A DNA stretch of 64,000 bases, from the NCBI RefSeq assembly GCF_012163145.1, contig NZ_JAAVTX010000003.1, positions 124,001-188,000 on the forward strand. The letters are read 5' to 3'. The stretch's first letter is position 1; every line of letters starts with the position of its first letter. Below the pieces are notes generated by a model. That model worked only from the letters and a program-made list of their open reading frames with translations, was not told where the DNA came from and searched no databases. Below are positions 29,602-38,678 of this stretch, piece after piece. The position numbers and the translations under genes were made by a program. Origin of the DNA: Falsiroseomonas frigidaquae. Lineage in GTDB: Bacteria > Pseudomonadota > Alphaproteobacteria > Acetobacterales > Acetobacteraceae.

Positions 29602-31188
29602 CTACTCCGCCGCGGCGGCCAGCTCCGCCTCCCGCCGCCCGGCCTCGCGCGCCGCATCGGACATGCCGCGCCCGCCACGGTCGCGATCCAGCGCATCCGC
29701 GGCGATCCAGCCGGACATCATCACCATCGGCATGCCCGGCCCCGGATGCGCGGCGCCGCCGCACAGATACAGGCCCTTCACCATCTTGGAGCGATTGCCC
29801 GGCTTGAAGGCGCCGGTGAAGCTGCCATGGCTGGCGAGGCCATAGATCGCGCCGTCCAGCACCTTGTAGCGCTCATGGATATCGACCGGCGTGAGCTGGC
29901 TTTCGACCACGATCCGCTCCTCGATATCCTCCAGCCCCGCGGTGCGCTTCAGCTTGTCCAGGATGGTCTGGCGATACTTCGGGAAGATCTTCGACCAGTC
30001 GTGGTGCGGCCGCAGATACGGGGTGTGCACCAGCACATACAGCGCCTCCCCGCCCTCCGGCGCGGTGCCGTCATCGCTGCAGGATGTCGCCGCGAGATAC
30101 GCGGTCGGGTCGGGGGCCGGCTCGCCCTTATTGTAGATCGCGTCGAATTCCTCCTCCGCATCGCGGGAGAAGACGAAGTCATGATGCGCCAGGTGGTCGT
30201 AGCGCTTGTTCAGGCCGAGATAGAGCACCACGCCGGAACAGGCCGGCTCGAATTTCCGCTTCGCATATTTCCGGCCGGGCGCGCCGCCCACCAGCTCCGT
30301 GTAGGTCCGCACCGCATCCATGTTGGAGATCACAGCGTCGCAGGCGATCGTCTCACTGCCCAGGCGAACGCCCTTGATGGCGCCGTTCTCGATATCAAAG
30401 CCGGTCACTTCGGCATTGGTGCGCAGCTCCGCGCCCAGCTCGCCGGCCAGCTTCGCCAGGCCCTCCGCCACCGCGCGCGTGCCACCCACCGGATACCAGA
30501 CGCCCTCGCTGGCCTGCATGTCGCCGATCGAACACACCACTGCCGGCGCCAGATAGGGGGAGGACCCGATATACTGGCAGTAATGATCCAGCATCTGCGC
30601 CAGCCGGGCATCCGGCACATGGCCGCGGATGACCTTGGCCGCGGTCTGGCCCATCTTCAGCGACAACACGTCCCGGATCGTGCCCGGATTCATGTTGGCC
30701 TTCATGTCGATGGTGTCCGTCACCCCCTCGACCGGCCGCCAGAAGAAGAACTTCTCGGAGACGCCATGCAGGTGCCGGCTTTCCTCCTGGAACTTCCGGT
30801 AGCCCTCGCCCAACCCACGCCCCGGCGCGAACTTCTCGATCTCCGCCTGCATGGTGGCGACATCGGCCATCAGGTCGATCTGCGTGCCATCCTCGAAGAA
30901 ACAGCGCCATTGCGGGTCCAGCCGGATCAGCGGCAGCTCCCGCGCCTGGTCGCGCCCCGCCTCCGCATAGATCCGCCGCAACACCCGCGGCACCGTCAGG
31001 ATGGTCGGCCCCATGTCAAACCGGAACGACCCGGACCCATCCGGCGCCTCCAGCTTCAAAACCGCCGCCTTCCCCCCCATCCAAGGGTTCTTGTCCAGCA
31101 CCGTCACCTTGTGCCCACGCGCCGCCGCAACACAGGCCGCGGCCAGCCCACCGAGGCCACCCCCCACCACCACCACCCGGTCTGCCAT
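29602..31188 (-). CDS. Carotenoid desaturase/oxidase, CrtP-like
   Basis: A 528-aa FAD enzyme of the CrtI/CrtN family. N-terminal VVVGGGLGGLAAACVAAARG, then KNPWMGGKAAVL, FDMGPTILTVPRVL and a C-terminal LYLCGGAAHPGPGMPMVMMS segment. Two CrtI-type enzymes occur in tandem; by analogy with staphyloxanthin-type and methylobacterial pathways one desaturates the C30 backbone and the other oxidises terminal methyls. I label this one CrtP-like because its PGPGMPMVMMSGW tail differs from the VIYEGARIT tail of its neighbour; the roles could be swapped. GGAGG precedes the ATG at 31188 at good spacing. First gene after a palindrome-rich spacer. Confidence 0.82.
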   Translation of the reverse strand: MADRVVVVGGGLGGLAAACVAAARGHKVTVLDKNPWMGGKAAVLKLEAPDGSGSFRFDMGPTILTVPRVLRRIYAEAGRDQARELPLIRLDPQWRCFFEDGTQIDLMADVATMQAEIEKFAPGRGLGEGYRKFQEESRHLHGVSEKFFFWRPVEGVTDTIDMKANMNPGTIRDVLSLKMGQTAAKVIRGHVPDARLAQMLDHYCQYIGSSPYLAPAVVCSIGDMQASEGVWYPVGGTRAVAEGLAKLAGELGAELRTNAEVTGFDIENGAIKGVRLGSETIACDAVISNMDAVRTYTELVGGAPGRKYAKRKFEPACSGVVLYLGLNKRYDHLAHHDFVFSRDAEEEFDAIYNKGEPAPDPTAYLAATSCSDDGTAPEGGEALYVLVHTPYLRPHHDWSKIFPKYRQTILDKLKRTAGLEDIEERIVVESQLTPVDIHERYKVLDGAIYGLASHGSFTGAFKPGNRSKMVKGLYLCGGAAHPGPGMPMVMMSGWIAADALDRDRGGRGMSDAAREAGRREAELAAAAE

Positions 31189-31229
31189 GCGTGCGTCCTC
31201 CGTGTCGTCCGAAGTCTTAACAGGTTTGC

Positions 31230-31446
31230 GCGGGTGGTTCGCAGGGAGGGCGCTGCCCTCCCTGCGAACCACCCGCAAAGGGCTTTGGCCCTTTGAACCC
31301 GGGGATGAGGGGTGGAAGGGAGGAGGGGCAACACGGGACCACCGGCCCAGCGGACGCTCCACGCCCCTCCTCCCTTCCACCCCTTAATGGGATTCCAAAG
31401 GGACCACTGTCCCTTTGGCGGGGGTGCAGGGGGCAGCGCCCCCTGC
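31230..31446. repeat. Cluster of five perfect hairpins between the crtN-like and crtP-like genes
   Basis: Arms read directly: 31230-31250/31256-31276 (21 bp, loop CGCTG), 31276-31283/31288-31295 (CAAAGGGC), 31309-31329/31363-31383 (21 bp, 33-nt loop), 31395-31404/31409-31418 (CCAAAGGGAC), 31426-31434/31438-31446 (GCAGGGGGC). All are exact. The spacer is 279 bp with no plausible gene. It may set the ratio of crtN-like to downstream mRNA or be a nest of mobile palindromes. Confidence 0.8.
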
Positions 31447-31467
31447 AGGCCACCCGCGGTAACCAGG

Positions 31468-33063
31468 TTAAGGCTCCGCCGCCACCGGGGTTGCCGGCTG
31501 GAAGCCGCTGCCGGGGGTGGGGCGGCTGGGGGCGGCGGACAGGCCGAGGTCGGCGGCGAGCAGGCCGGTGGTGATGCGGGCGCCTTCGTAGATCACCGGC
31601 AGGCCGCTGCCCGGGTGGGTGCCGCCGCCGACCAGGTACACGCCCTCCACGTCGCGGAAGCGGTTGCCGGGGCGGAACAGCAGCATCTGCGGCAGTTCAT
31701 GCGACAGGTTGAAGGTCGCGCCGAAGCCGACGTTGTAGTCGCTCTCCCAATCCTGAGGGGCGACGATGCGCTCGTACTTGATGTGCGGCCGCAGGTCGCC
31801 GAGGCCGAGCACCTTCAGGCGATCCAGCGCGATCTCCCGGAAGCGTGCGCTCTGCTGCGCCCAGTCCGGCTGCACGATCAGGTTCGGCACCGGCACCAGG
31901 ACATACAGCGCGGAGTGGCCTTCGGGGGCCAGGGTCGGGTCCGTGGCGCCGGCGTGCTGGACATACAGCGACGGGATCTCCGGGATCTCGCCGGATTCAA
32001 TCTGGCCGATATTCTCCCGGTACTGCTCGGACAGGATGACATTGTGGTGGGCGACGCCCGGCAGGGTCCGGTCCAGGCCGAGGTAGAGCATGAAGGTCGA
32101 GCAGGAATAGCGCGCCTTGCCGATCTTCTTGTCGGTCCAGGTCTTGCGCAGGTGGTTCGGGATCAGCTTCGGGATGGCGCCGGCGAAGTCGGCGTTCACC
32201 ACCACCGCATCGGCATCATGCCGCGTGCCGCCGATCTCGACGCCCTTGGCGCGCTTGCCGTCGAAGGCGATGCAGTCGATCGGGCTGTTCAGGCGGATAT
32301 CGGCGCCGAGGCGCTCGGCCACCCGCGCCATGGCGTTGGAGACGGCGCCGCAGCCGCCGATCGGGTGGAAGACGCCGTGCTCGTATTCCAGGAAGGACAG
32401 GATGGTGAACAGCGCCGGGCATTTGAACGGCGACATGCCCAGGTATTTGGTCTGGAAGGAGAAGGCCAGGCGGACCCGCGGGTCCTTGAAGTGCCGCGCC
32501 AAGTCCCGGTCCACGGTGGACCAGGGCTTCATCAAGGGCAGCGCCTTGATCATGTCCGGCCGGATCATGTCGGCGGCGGTGGAGAAGGCGCGTTCCAGCA
32601 CTGGCCGGAAGGCTTCCAGCTTGGCGCGGTTTTCCGCCATGAAGGGGCGCAGGCCCTTGGCATCGCCCGGCGAGATGCGGGCGATCTCGGCTTCCATGCG
32701 CTCCAGATTGGCGCTGGCGTCGAGCTTCGTGATGTCGCCGCCCTGCTCGAACAGCAGTCGGTATTGCGGCTCCAGCCGCCGCATATCGACTTCCTGTTCG
32801 AGATCCGCGCCGCAGCGGGAGAAGATCTCCTTCAGGATGCGCGGATACAGGAAGAAGGTCGGCCCCAGGTCGAAGCTGTAGCCTTCCGGGGAGGTCAGGG
32901 TGCGGGTACGCCCGCCCACCACCTCATCCTTTTCATAGACCGTGACCCTGGCGCCGGAGGCGGCCAGCAGCATGGCGGCGGCGAGGCCCCCGGGTCCGGC
33001 GCCGATAATGGCCACCTTGGGACGGGAGCGGTGAAGGGCGGGGGAGGACAAGGGTGCGGTCAT
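31468..33063 (-). CDS. C30 carotenoid desaturase, CrtN-like
   Basis: A 531-aa FAD enzyme of the CrtI/CrtN family, first gene of the carotenoid operon. Dinucleotide motif VAIIGAGPGGLAAAMLLAASG at about residue 17, YEKDEVVGGRTRTL, FDLGPTFFLYPRILKEIF, and the C-terminal signature LVGGGTHPGSGLPVIYEGAR that fits the desaturase branch. Predicted to introduce conjugated double bases into squalene- or diapophytoene-derived C30 chains at the membrane. The Pro/Ala-rich C-terminus is an extension beyond the usual end. The operon promoter should lie just upstream (33064-33120), but I see no clear -35/-10 pair. Confidence 0.84.
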   Translation of the reverse strand: MTAPLSSPALHRSRPKVAIIGAGPGGLAAAMLLAASGARVTVYEKDEVVGGRTRTLTSPEGYSFDLGPTFFLYPRILKEIFSRCGADLEQEVDMRRLEPQYRLLFEQGGDITKLDASANLERMEAEIARISPGDAKGLRPFMAENRAKLEAFRPVLERAFSTAADMIRPDMIKALPLMKPWSTVDRDLARHFKDPRVRLAFSFQTKYLGMSPFKCPALFTILSFLEYEHGVFHPIGGCGAVSNAMARVAERLGADIRLNSPIDCIAFDGKRAKGVEIGGTRHDADAVVVNADFAGAIPKLIPNHLRKTWTDKKIGKARYSCSTFMLYLGLDRTLPGVAHHNVILSEQYRENIGQIESGEIPEIPSLYVQHAGATDPTLAPEGHSALYVLVPVPNLIVQPDWAQQSARFREIALDRLKVLGLGDLRPHIKYERIVAPQDWESDYNVGFGATFNLSHELPQMLLFRPGNRFRDVEGVYLVGGGTHPGSGLPVIYEGARITTGLLAADLGLSAAPSRPTPGSGFQPATPVAAEP

Positions 33064-33120
33064 ATCGGTTGGCAGCAGATGCGTCCGGTCCGCCAGGGCG
33101 CAAGAGGCATGATCAACTGG

Positions 33121-34743
33121 TTAATGCCGCGAGGCCGTGGGCAGCGCCGCGCCCTGTTCGATTTCCATGCATCGCGCTTCCGCCCGGGGCAGCAGCCGGG
33201 CCAGGTAGAAATCCGCCAGGGCGGCGCGATCCGGGCTGGCGGAGGCGGCACGGGCCAGCATCCAGCCACCCAGCAGCCAGCCGCAGGCATCCAGATAGGC
33301 GGCCGCCAGCGACTGCGCCGCATCCGGGTCCCGCCCCTGCAGGCCGAGCAGCAGGTCGGTGACCGCAGCAAGCCGGGCGGTGGCATGGGCCAGGCGCGGA
33401 TCGGTGGCGGCGACCTCCGCCAGCAGGGCGCGCATGGCGGCACCCCCGTCGCGGGCCAGCTTGCGAACCAGCAGGTCGATCGCCTGGATGCCGTTGGTGC
33501 CCTCGTAGATCGGCGCGATCCGGGCATCCCGCATCACCTGCGCGGCGCCGCTGTCTTCGACGAAGCCCATGCCGCCATGCACCTGGATGCCGAGGCTGGC
33601 GGTCTCCACCCCCCGATCCGTGCACCACGCCTTCACGATGGGGGTCAGCAGGGCGAGCCGGGTGGCGCCGGCCTCCTCGCCCAGCAGGTGGTGGCGATCC
33701 AGCGCCGCGGCGGCCTCCAACGCCAGCAGGCGGCCGGCCAGGGTGGTGGCGCGCATCTCCGCCAGCATGCGGGCCACGTCCGGGTGATGGTCGATGTTGC
33801 GGCCGTTCTGGCTGCGCTGCGCCGCGTAGGCTTCCGCCAATGCCAGCGCCCGCGCACCCTGGCCGACGCCCTGCACGCCCACGGCGAGGCGGGCGGCGTT
33901 CATCATGGCGAACATGGCGTTCAGCCCGCGCCCCGGCTCACCCACCAGCTCCGCCTCCGCACCATCGAACAGCATGATGCAGGTGGGGGAGGCGTGGATG
34001 CCCATCTTGTGCTCGATACCGCCGCAGCGCAGCGCGTTGCGGCCGCCCTGGGGCAGGATGCGCGGCGCGGCGAACAGGGAGATGCCCTTCGATCCCTCCG
34101 GCGCGCCGGGCAGCCGGGCCAGCACCAGGTGCAGGATGTTCTCCGTGAGGTCGTGCTCGCCCCATGTGATGTAGATCTTCTGGCCGTGCAGGGCGTAGCG
34201 CCCCTCGCCAAGCGGCTCCGCCCGGCAGCGCAGCGCCGAGAGGTCGGAACCCGCCTGCGGTTCCGTCAGGCACATGGTGCCGGTCCATTCGCCGGAGACC
34301 AGCCTGGGCAGCCAGCGCGCCGCCTGGTCCGGCGTGGCGTGGCCCGCCAGCAGGTCGATGGCGCCGGCGGTCAGCACCGGGCCGAGGAAGAAGGCCATGT
34401 CGGCGGCGGAGGCGAGTTCCGTCACCGCGATCCACAGCGCATGCGGCAGCCCCTGCCCGCCATGTTCGGTGGGGGCGGCGATGCCCTGCCAGCCGCTGTC
34501 GATCCAGTCCCGCATCAATTGGGTGTAGTGCGGCGGGCAGGTGACGGTGCCGTTGGCGTAGCGGGCGCCGTGGCGGTCCGCCTGCTGCCAGCCCGGGGCC
34601 ATCTTCTCCCCCGTGAAGCGCGCGGCTTCCTCGACCAGGGCGGCGATGTCCGCCGCCTCCAGCTTCGCGCCGGCGGCCTCCGTCAGGCCGGGCAGGTCGA
34701 TCACATGCGTCAGGCCGAGGACCAGGTCGTCGGTCACGCTCAT
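33121..34743 (-). CDS. Acyl-CoA dehydrogenase (DmdC-like)
   Basis: A 540-aa flavin acyl-CoA dehydrogenase. Motifs MCLTEPQAGSDLSALRC, GQKIYITWGEHDL, PEGSKGISLFAAP, HKMGIHASPTC and the C-terminal IAPIYEGTNGIQAIDLL fit the longer subfamily that includes 3-methylmercaptopropionyl-CoA dehydrogenase DmdC and carries an extra C-terminal domain, although this one is about 50 residues shorter. The actual acyl substrate is unknown. The ATG overlaps the preceding oxidoreductase stop as ATGA, so the two are translationally coupled. The gene ends 57 bases before the carotenoid operon start on the same strand. Confidence 0.85.
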   Translation of the reverse strand: MSVTDDLVLGLTHVIDLPGLTEAAGAKLEAADIAALVEEAARFTGEKMAPGWQQADRHGARYANGTVTCPPHYTQLMRDWIDSGWQGIAAPTEHGGQGLPHALWIAVTELASAADMAFFLGPVLTAGAIDLLAGHATPDQAARWLPRLVSGEWTGTMCLTEPQAGSDLSALRCRAEPLGEGRYALHGQKIYITWGEHDLTENILHLVLARLPGAPEGSKGISLFAAPRILPQGGRNALRCGGIEHKMGIHASPTCIMLFDGAEAELVGEPGRGLNAMFAMMNAARLAVGVQGVGQGARALALAEAYAAQRSQNGRNIDHHPDVARMLAEMRATTLAGRLLALEAAAALDRHHLLGEEAGATRLALLTPIVKAWCTDRGVETASLGIQVHGGMGFVEDSGAAQVMRDARIAPIYEGTNGIQAIDLLVRKLARDGGAAMRALLAEVAATDPRLAHATARLAAVTDLLLGLQGRDPDAAQSLAAAYLDACGWLLGGWMLARAASASPDRAALADFYLARLLPRAEARCMEIEQGAALPTASRH

Positions 34744-35891
34744 GCCGCTTGTTCCTGTTCGAGATCGGCCAGCAGCCCGGGCGGCGGCGGCGTGGCACCG
34801 GCGGCCCATCCGGCCAGCCCCGGCGCCAAGGCGGGGTCGCCCGCCGCCCGCGCCAAAGCCAGGCCGAGCAGCGCGCCGAATTTGAAGCCGTGGCCGGAGA
34901 AGCCGGACATGACGAAGGCGCGTTCTCCCAGCCGCTCCACCACGAATCGTTCCTCCGCCTCGACGTCATAGTAGCAGGCGGCGGCGGAGATCACGCGATA
35001 GCTTTCCAGGTCACGGATGCGATGGCGGGCGAGGCCGAGAATCTCCGCCGCCTCCGCCGCCGTCGCCTCCCGCGGTGCGTCCGGGTCGGTGGTGGGGGCG
35101 AAGCGGTGGTCGCCGATCTTCAGCGGCGTGCCGGCCACGGGCGGGACAGCGTAGAAGCCGCCATCCCCTGCAAGGTCCAGCAGCATCGGCGCCGACTGCC
35201 AGGCGGCCTCGTGTTCCGGTGGCGGCGCCAGGCGGACGATGATCTGCCGCGTCGGCCGCACCCGCGCGGCCAGGCCTGGCACCAGGCGCGGCGCCCAGGG
35301 GCCGGCGGCGAACACCAGCAGGTCGGCCTGCAGCCGCACGCCATCCGCCAGCGTCACCGCGCCATGGGCGGGGTCCACCGCAATGGCCTGGCCGCGGCGG
35401 ATATCGATGCCGCGCGCGGCCAGCCGGCGCGCCAGCAGCTCCACGATGCGCCGCGCCAGCAGCACGCCGCCGGAAGGCAGGTGGAAGGCGGCGGCGATGC
35501 CGTCCGGCATAAGGAAGGGGTGCCGCGCGGCCACCGTTGCGGCGTCCAGCTCCGTCACCGCATGGCCATCGCCGCGCAGTGCGGCGCGGCTTTCGGCCAG
35601 CCAGCCGCCCGGACCGTTCGCCAGGGCCAGCACGCCGGTCGGCACGTAGGGGCGTTCGCCGGCCTCGGCGAACAGCAGGTCCCAGGCGGCGAAGGCCGGG
35701 TCGATCATCCGCATGTAGCCGGTGGCGGCGCCATAGGCGTGGCGGATCAGCCGGTGGTCATCCACCGAACTGCCGCGCGGATTGGGGACCGGGTCCTGGT
35801 CCACCACCCGCACCGACCAGCCGGCGCGGGACAGCGCCCAGGCGGCCGAGAGGCCCATGACACCGGCACCGAGCACGAGAGCGCTTTGCAT
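34740..35891 (-). CDS. FAD-dependent amine oxidoreductase, monomeric sarcosine oxidase-like
   Basis: A 383-aa DAO-fold flavoenzyme. N-terminal LVLGAGVMGLSAAWALSRAG, a PRGSSVDDHRLIRHAYG segment that matches the sarcosine/N-methyltryptophan oxidase opening, and SAAACYYDVEAEERFVVE followed by MSGFSGHGFKFG. The Cys in ACYYD lies where monomeric sarcosine oxidase binds FAD covalently. Likely oxidises an N-methylated or secondary amine, releasing peroxide and an aldehyde. The start at 35891 is chosen because the Rossmann strand begins at once; the upstream extension is low-complexity shadow. Confidence 0.85.
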   Translation of the reverse strand: MQSALVLGAGVMGLSAAWALSRAGWSVRVVDQDPVPNPRGSSVDDHRLIRHAYGAATGYMRMIDPAFAAWDLLFAEAGERPYVPTGVLALANGPGGWLAESRAALRGDGHAVTELDAATVAARHPFLMPDGIAAAFHLPSGGVLLARRIVELLARRLAARGIDIRRGQAIAVDPAHGAVTLADGVRLQADLLVFAAGPWAPRLVPGLAARVRPTRQIIVRLAPPPEHEAAWQSAPMLLDLAGDGGFYAVPPVAGTPLKIGDHRFAPTTDPDAPREATAAEAAEILGLARHRIRDLESYRVISAAACYYDVEAEERFVVERLGERAFVMSGFSGHGFKFGALLGLALARAAGDPALAPGLAGWAAGATPPPPGLLADLEQEQAA

Positions 35892-35940
35892 GGCGCCAGT
35901 CTGGCCTGCCCTGCCGTGGTTGTGGAAGGGGGGTCGCCGG

Positions 35941-36783
35941 TTACACCAATAGCAGGCTTGCCCCGCCCCGCAGCGCCGCGCCCGGCGCCAGCACATGCAT
36001 CGGGCCGTACGCGGCGATGTGGGGGCGGTTCACCGCATCCGGCGCGTGGCTCACCGGCTCCACGCACAGCACCGGGATGCCGCGCGGGGCATAGACCTGC
36101 AGGTTGCGCGCCCAGTCGCCGGTGGCGCGCAGTTCCAGGTCCGGGCCGCCCGGGCGGGTCATCACCGCCACGCCATCCCAACCCGCGAAATGCGTGTCCA
36201 ACCCCTCCAGCACCGCCTCCCCGCCATTCAGCCCGGCGCAGGGGCGCGGGGCGATGGCCAGGTTGCGGGCGTCGCGGCCGAAGATGGTGCTGGCGGCGAA
36301 GCGCAGCCTGGTGCCGGTGGGGCGGGTGAAGAAAGGGTGCCAGCCGATGCCCATCGGCGTCGGCGCGTCGCCGGTATTGGTCAGCGTCAGGTCCAGGGTC
36401 AGGCCCTCGGGCGCCAGCGCCACCTCCAGCCGCGCGGCGCAGCGGAACGGCGCATGGTCCACGGTGCAGGCCAGCACCGCGCGGTCCGGCGCCTGGGCTT
36501 CCACGGCCCAGACGCGTTCCCGCACGAAGCCGTGCAGCGCATGCCCTTCCAGCGGCCGGTTGATCGGCATGACGTAGTCCCGGCCACCCACGGAAATCCG
36601 CCCATCGGCCAGGCGGTTGGTCCAGGGCGCCATCAGGAAGGCGCTGTGCAGCCCGCGGTTCGGGCTTTCGCCCTCCGGCACCGGCTGCACGATGTCCTGC
36701 CCGCGCCAGGACAGGGCGCCGATCGCGGCGCCCTGGCTGACCAGGACCGTCGCGTCCCAGTCGCCGGAAGCGATCCGGATCAT
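35941..36783 (-). CDS. Aldose 1-epimerase family protein (mutarotase)
   Basis: A 280-aa galactose-mutarotase-fold protein. Conserved pieces are APWTNRLADGRI, HALHGFVRERVW (first catalytic His), MGIGWHPFFTRP (second His) and VLCVEPVSHAPDA (Glu). Interconverts sugar anomers. It is the last gene in this direction before the uronate dehydrogenase, separated by a 166-base spacer of repeats, so it may supply the right hexuronate or sugar anomer to that pathway, or act independently. Confidence 0.82.
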   Translation of the reverse strand: MIRIASGDWDATVLVSQGAAIGALSWRGQDIVQPVPEGESPNRGLHSAFLMAPWTNRLADGRISVGGRDYVMPINRPLEGHALHGFVRERVWAVEAQAPDRAVLACTVDHAPFRCAARLEVALAPEGLTLDLTLTNTGDAPTPMGIGWHPFFTRPTGTRLRFAASTIFGRDARNLAIAPRPCAGLNGGEAVLEGLDTHFAGWDGVAVMTRPGGPDLELRATGDWARNLQVYAPRGIPVLCVEPVSHAPDAVNRPHIAAYGPMHVLAPGAALRGGASLLLV

Positions 36784-36788
36784 CGTTT

Positions 36789-36923
36789 GCCCTCAAGCGC
36801 CGGGCGCCGGCTCCGCCGGCTTGGCTTCATGCCCTCAGGTGCCGGGCGCCGGCTCCGCCGGCTTGGCTGCGCGACACTTGTCGCAGCGGCCGTTCGGCCG
36901 CTCGGCCGGCACGAATGCCGGCC
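36789..36923. repeat. Tandem 42-bp repeat and hairpins in the mutarotase/udh spacer
   Basis: Two copies of a 42-bp unit beginning GCCCTCA and containing GCCGGGCGCCGGCTCCGCCG lie at 36789-36830 and 36831-36868, differing at a few bases. They are followed by CGGCCG palindromes and a GGCCGGC/GCCGGCC hairpin at 36904-36910/36917-36923. No reading frame with coding character. Possibly a transcript end for the udh operon. Confidence 0.6.
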
Positions 36924-36949
36924 GCAGGCCGGATCCCCGATCGCGGCCA

Positions 36950-37792
36950 TCACTCGAGGTCGAATTGGTCGCGGGGGGAGAAGCCGCCCTTGCGGCTGTA
37001 TTCGATCGAGGTGTAGCCGCCGCCCTGATACCGCTCCTCCACCGCGTCGTCGGAGACGATGTGGCCGACCTCGGCGCGGAAATCCTCGGCAGTATCCTGC
37101 GGCGCCCAGCCTAGCCGGTCCCGGTGGTCCTCGGCCCAGAAGCTGTCCGGGTTCTTCGAGGCACCCCAGACCACGCAGTGCCCGACGCGCTCGGCCTCGA
37201 TGGTGCGGGCGATGAGGCGGGCCAGATCGGGGTAGGACAGCCAGGTGGCCAGCATCCGCTTGTTGATCGGCTTCGGGAAGCAGGAGCCGATGCGGATGTT
37301 GACGTTCTCCACCCCGTGCTTGTCCCAGTAGAGCCGGCCCATCAGCTCCCCATACACCTTGGACAGGCCGTAATAGCCATCCGGCCGGAAGGCGCAGTCG
37401 GCGTCCAGCTTCGCGGCATTGCCCTGCGGCCTTTCATGGAAGCCGATGGAGTGGTTGGAACTCGCGAAAACCACGCGGGCGCCGAACATCCGGGCGGCTT
37501 CGTAGATGTGGTACAGCCCGTGCAGGTTGGGGCCGGCCACTTCCTCGAAGGGCCGTTCCACGCTGACGCCGCCGAAATGCAGGATGGTGCCGCAGCCTTC
37601 CGCCTGGCGCACGATCGCCAGCGAATCGGTCAGGTCCGCCTTCACGAAGCTGGCGCCCTTCGGCAGTTCGTCCGGGAAGGGCACGATGTCCGTCAGGCGC
37701 AGCGTGTAGCCGGCGGCCGACAATTCCTTCGTCAGCATGCGGCCGAGATTGCCGGAGGCGCCGGTCAGCAGGATGGGCTTGGTGTCGGGCAT
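36950..37792 (-). CDS. udh: Uronate dehydrogenase
   Basis: A 280-aa SDR enzyme that oxidises D-glucuronate or D-galacturonate to the aldarolactone with NAD. N-terminal LLTGASGNLGRML, ILHFGGVSVERPFEEV, FASSNHSIGFHE (catalytic Ser/Asn region), GYYGLSKVYGE (YxxxK) and VRIGSCFPKP-type NIRIGSCFPKPIN. These match bacterial Udh closely and differ from sugar epimerases. Length is typical (about 265-280). It follows an SMP-30 lactonase and a TRAP transporter on the same strand, which fits an oxidative hexuronate pathway. The start at 37792 is the first ATG before the Rossmann strand. Confidence 0.88.
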   Translation of the reverse strand: MPDTKPILLTGASGNLGRMLTKELSAAGYTLRLTDIVPFPDELPKGASFVKADLTDSLAIVRQAEGCGTILHFGGVSVERPFEEVAGPNLHGLYHIYEAARMFGARVVFASSNHSIGFHERPQGNAAKLDADCAFRPDGYYGLSKVYGELMGRLYWDKHGVENVNIRIGSCFPKPINKRMLATWLSYPDLARLIARTIEAERVGHCVVWGASKNPDSFWAEDHRDRLGWAPQDTAEDFRAEVGHIVSDDAVEERYQGGGYTSIEYSRKGGFSPRDQFDLE

Positions 37793-37803
37793 GGTGGGAA
37801 TCC

Positions 37804-38673
37804 TCAGTCGGCGAAGCAATGGATGGCGGTACCCTGGCCCAGACCCTCGGCGCGGAACAGCCCACCCAGCGACGGATGCGCCGTCAGCGTCGCCGCATCC
37901 TGCCCGGCGCGCAGGCTTGTGACGAACAGGCTGGCGAGCCCGGGCCCGGCGAAGCAGGGCATGGTGGGGGTGGGCACCGGAAAGGCGAAGTGGCGCAGGA
38001 TCGCGCCCTGCGGCGAGATCACGTTGATGCGCCCGGCGGAGACACCGGCGGACCAGTAGTTGCCCTCGGCGTCGCAGGCGGCGCCATCGGGGCGGCCGGT
38101 CGCCTCGTCCAGCTCGCGCACGCGCCGCCAGGGGCCGATGGCGCCCGTCGCCGGGTCGAAGCCGGCGCTGTCGAGCACGGCGCGGCGACTGTCGGATTGC
38201 CAGATGGTCCGGCCATCCGGCCCCCAGGCCAGGCCGTTCGACACCACCAGCCCATCCCGCCGGCGCTCCACGCCGCCATCGGGCGTGACGCGCCACAGGA
38301 TGCCGGTGGGCTGCTTCTCCGGCCGGTCATCCATGCTGCCGACCCAGTAGCAGCCATCGGGGCCGACCTTGCCGTCGTTCAGCCGATTGTGGCCCGGCTC
38401 ATCATTCATGCTGGCGAAGGGGGTGATGGCGCCGGTGGCGGGGTCGAGCCGCACCACGCTGGCGCGCTGCGCCACCAGCAGCGCACCGCTGCGGCACAGC
38501 GCCAGGCTGCCGCAGACCTCCGGCACCGGAATGCGGCGGGTGACGCCGGTGGCAGGGTCGAAGCGGATGACGCAGGGGGCAAGGATGTCCACCATCCACA
38601 GCACGCCGCGCTTCGCATCCCAGACCGGGCTTTCGCCGACCTGCGCGCGCAGGTCGGCCGCCAGGCTGAACAC
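37804..38673 (-). CDS. SMP-30/gluconolactonase family lactonase
   Basis: A 289-aa six-bladed beta-propeller lactonase. The metal ligands and active-site strands appear as VGESPVWDAKRGVLWMVD (Glu), HNRLNDGKVGPDGCYWVG (Asn), VVSNGLAWGPDG (Asn) and GRPDGAACDAEGNYW (Asp). In a cluster with uronate dehydrogenase it most likely opens the aldarolactone to the aldaric acid. I use the GTG at 38673, which has GAGGG upstream and lies 5 bases after the dctM-like stop; no ATG is suitably placed. Confidence 0.85.
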   Translation of the reverse strand: MFSLAADLRAQVGESPVWDAKRGVLWMVDILAPCVIRFDPATGVTRRIPVPEVCGSLALCRSGALLVAQRASVVRLDPATGAITPFASMNDEPGHNRLNDGKVGPDGCYWVGSMDDRPEKQPTGILWRVTPDGGVERRRDGLVVSNGLAWGPDGRTIWQSDSRRAVLDSAGFDPATGAIGPWRRVRELDEATGRPDGAACDAEGNYWSAGVSAGRINVISPQGAILRHFAFPVPTPTMPCFAGPGLASLFVTSLRAGQDAATLTAHPSLGGLFRAEGLGQGTAIHCFAD

Positions 38674-38678
38674 CCCGC

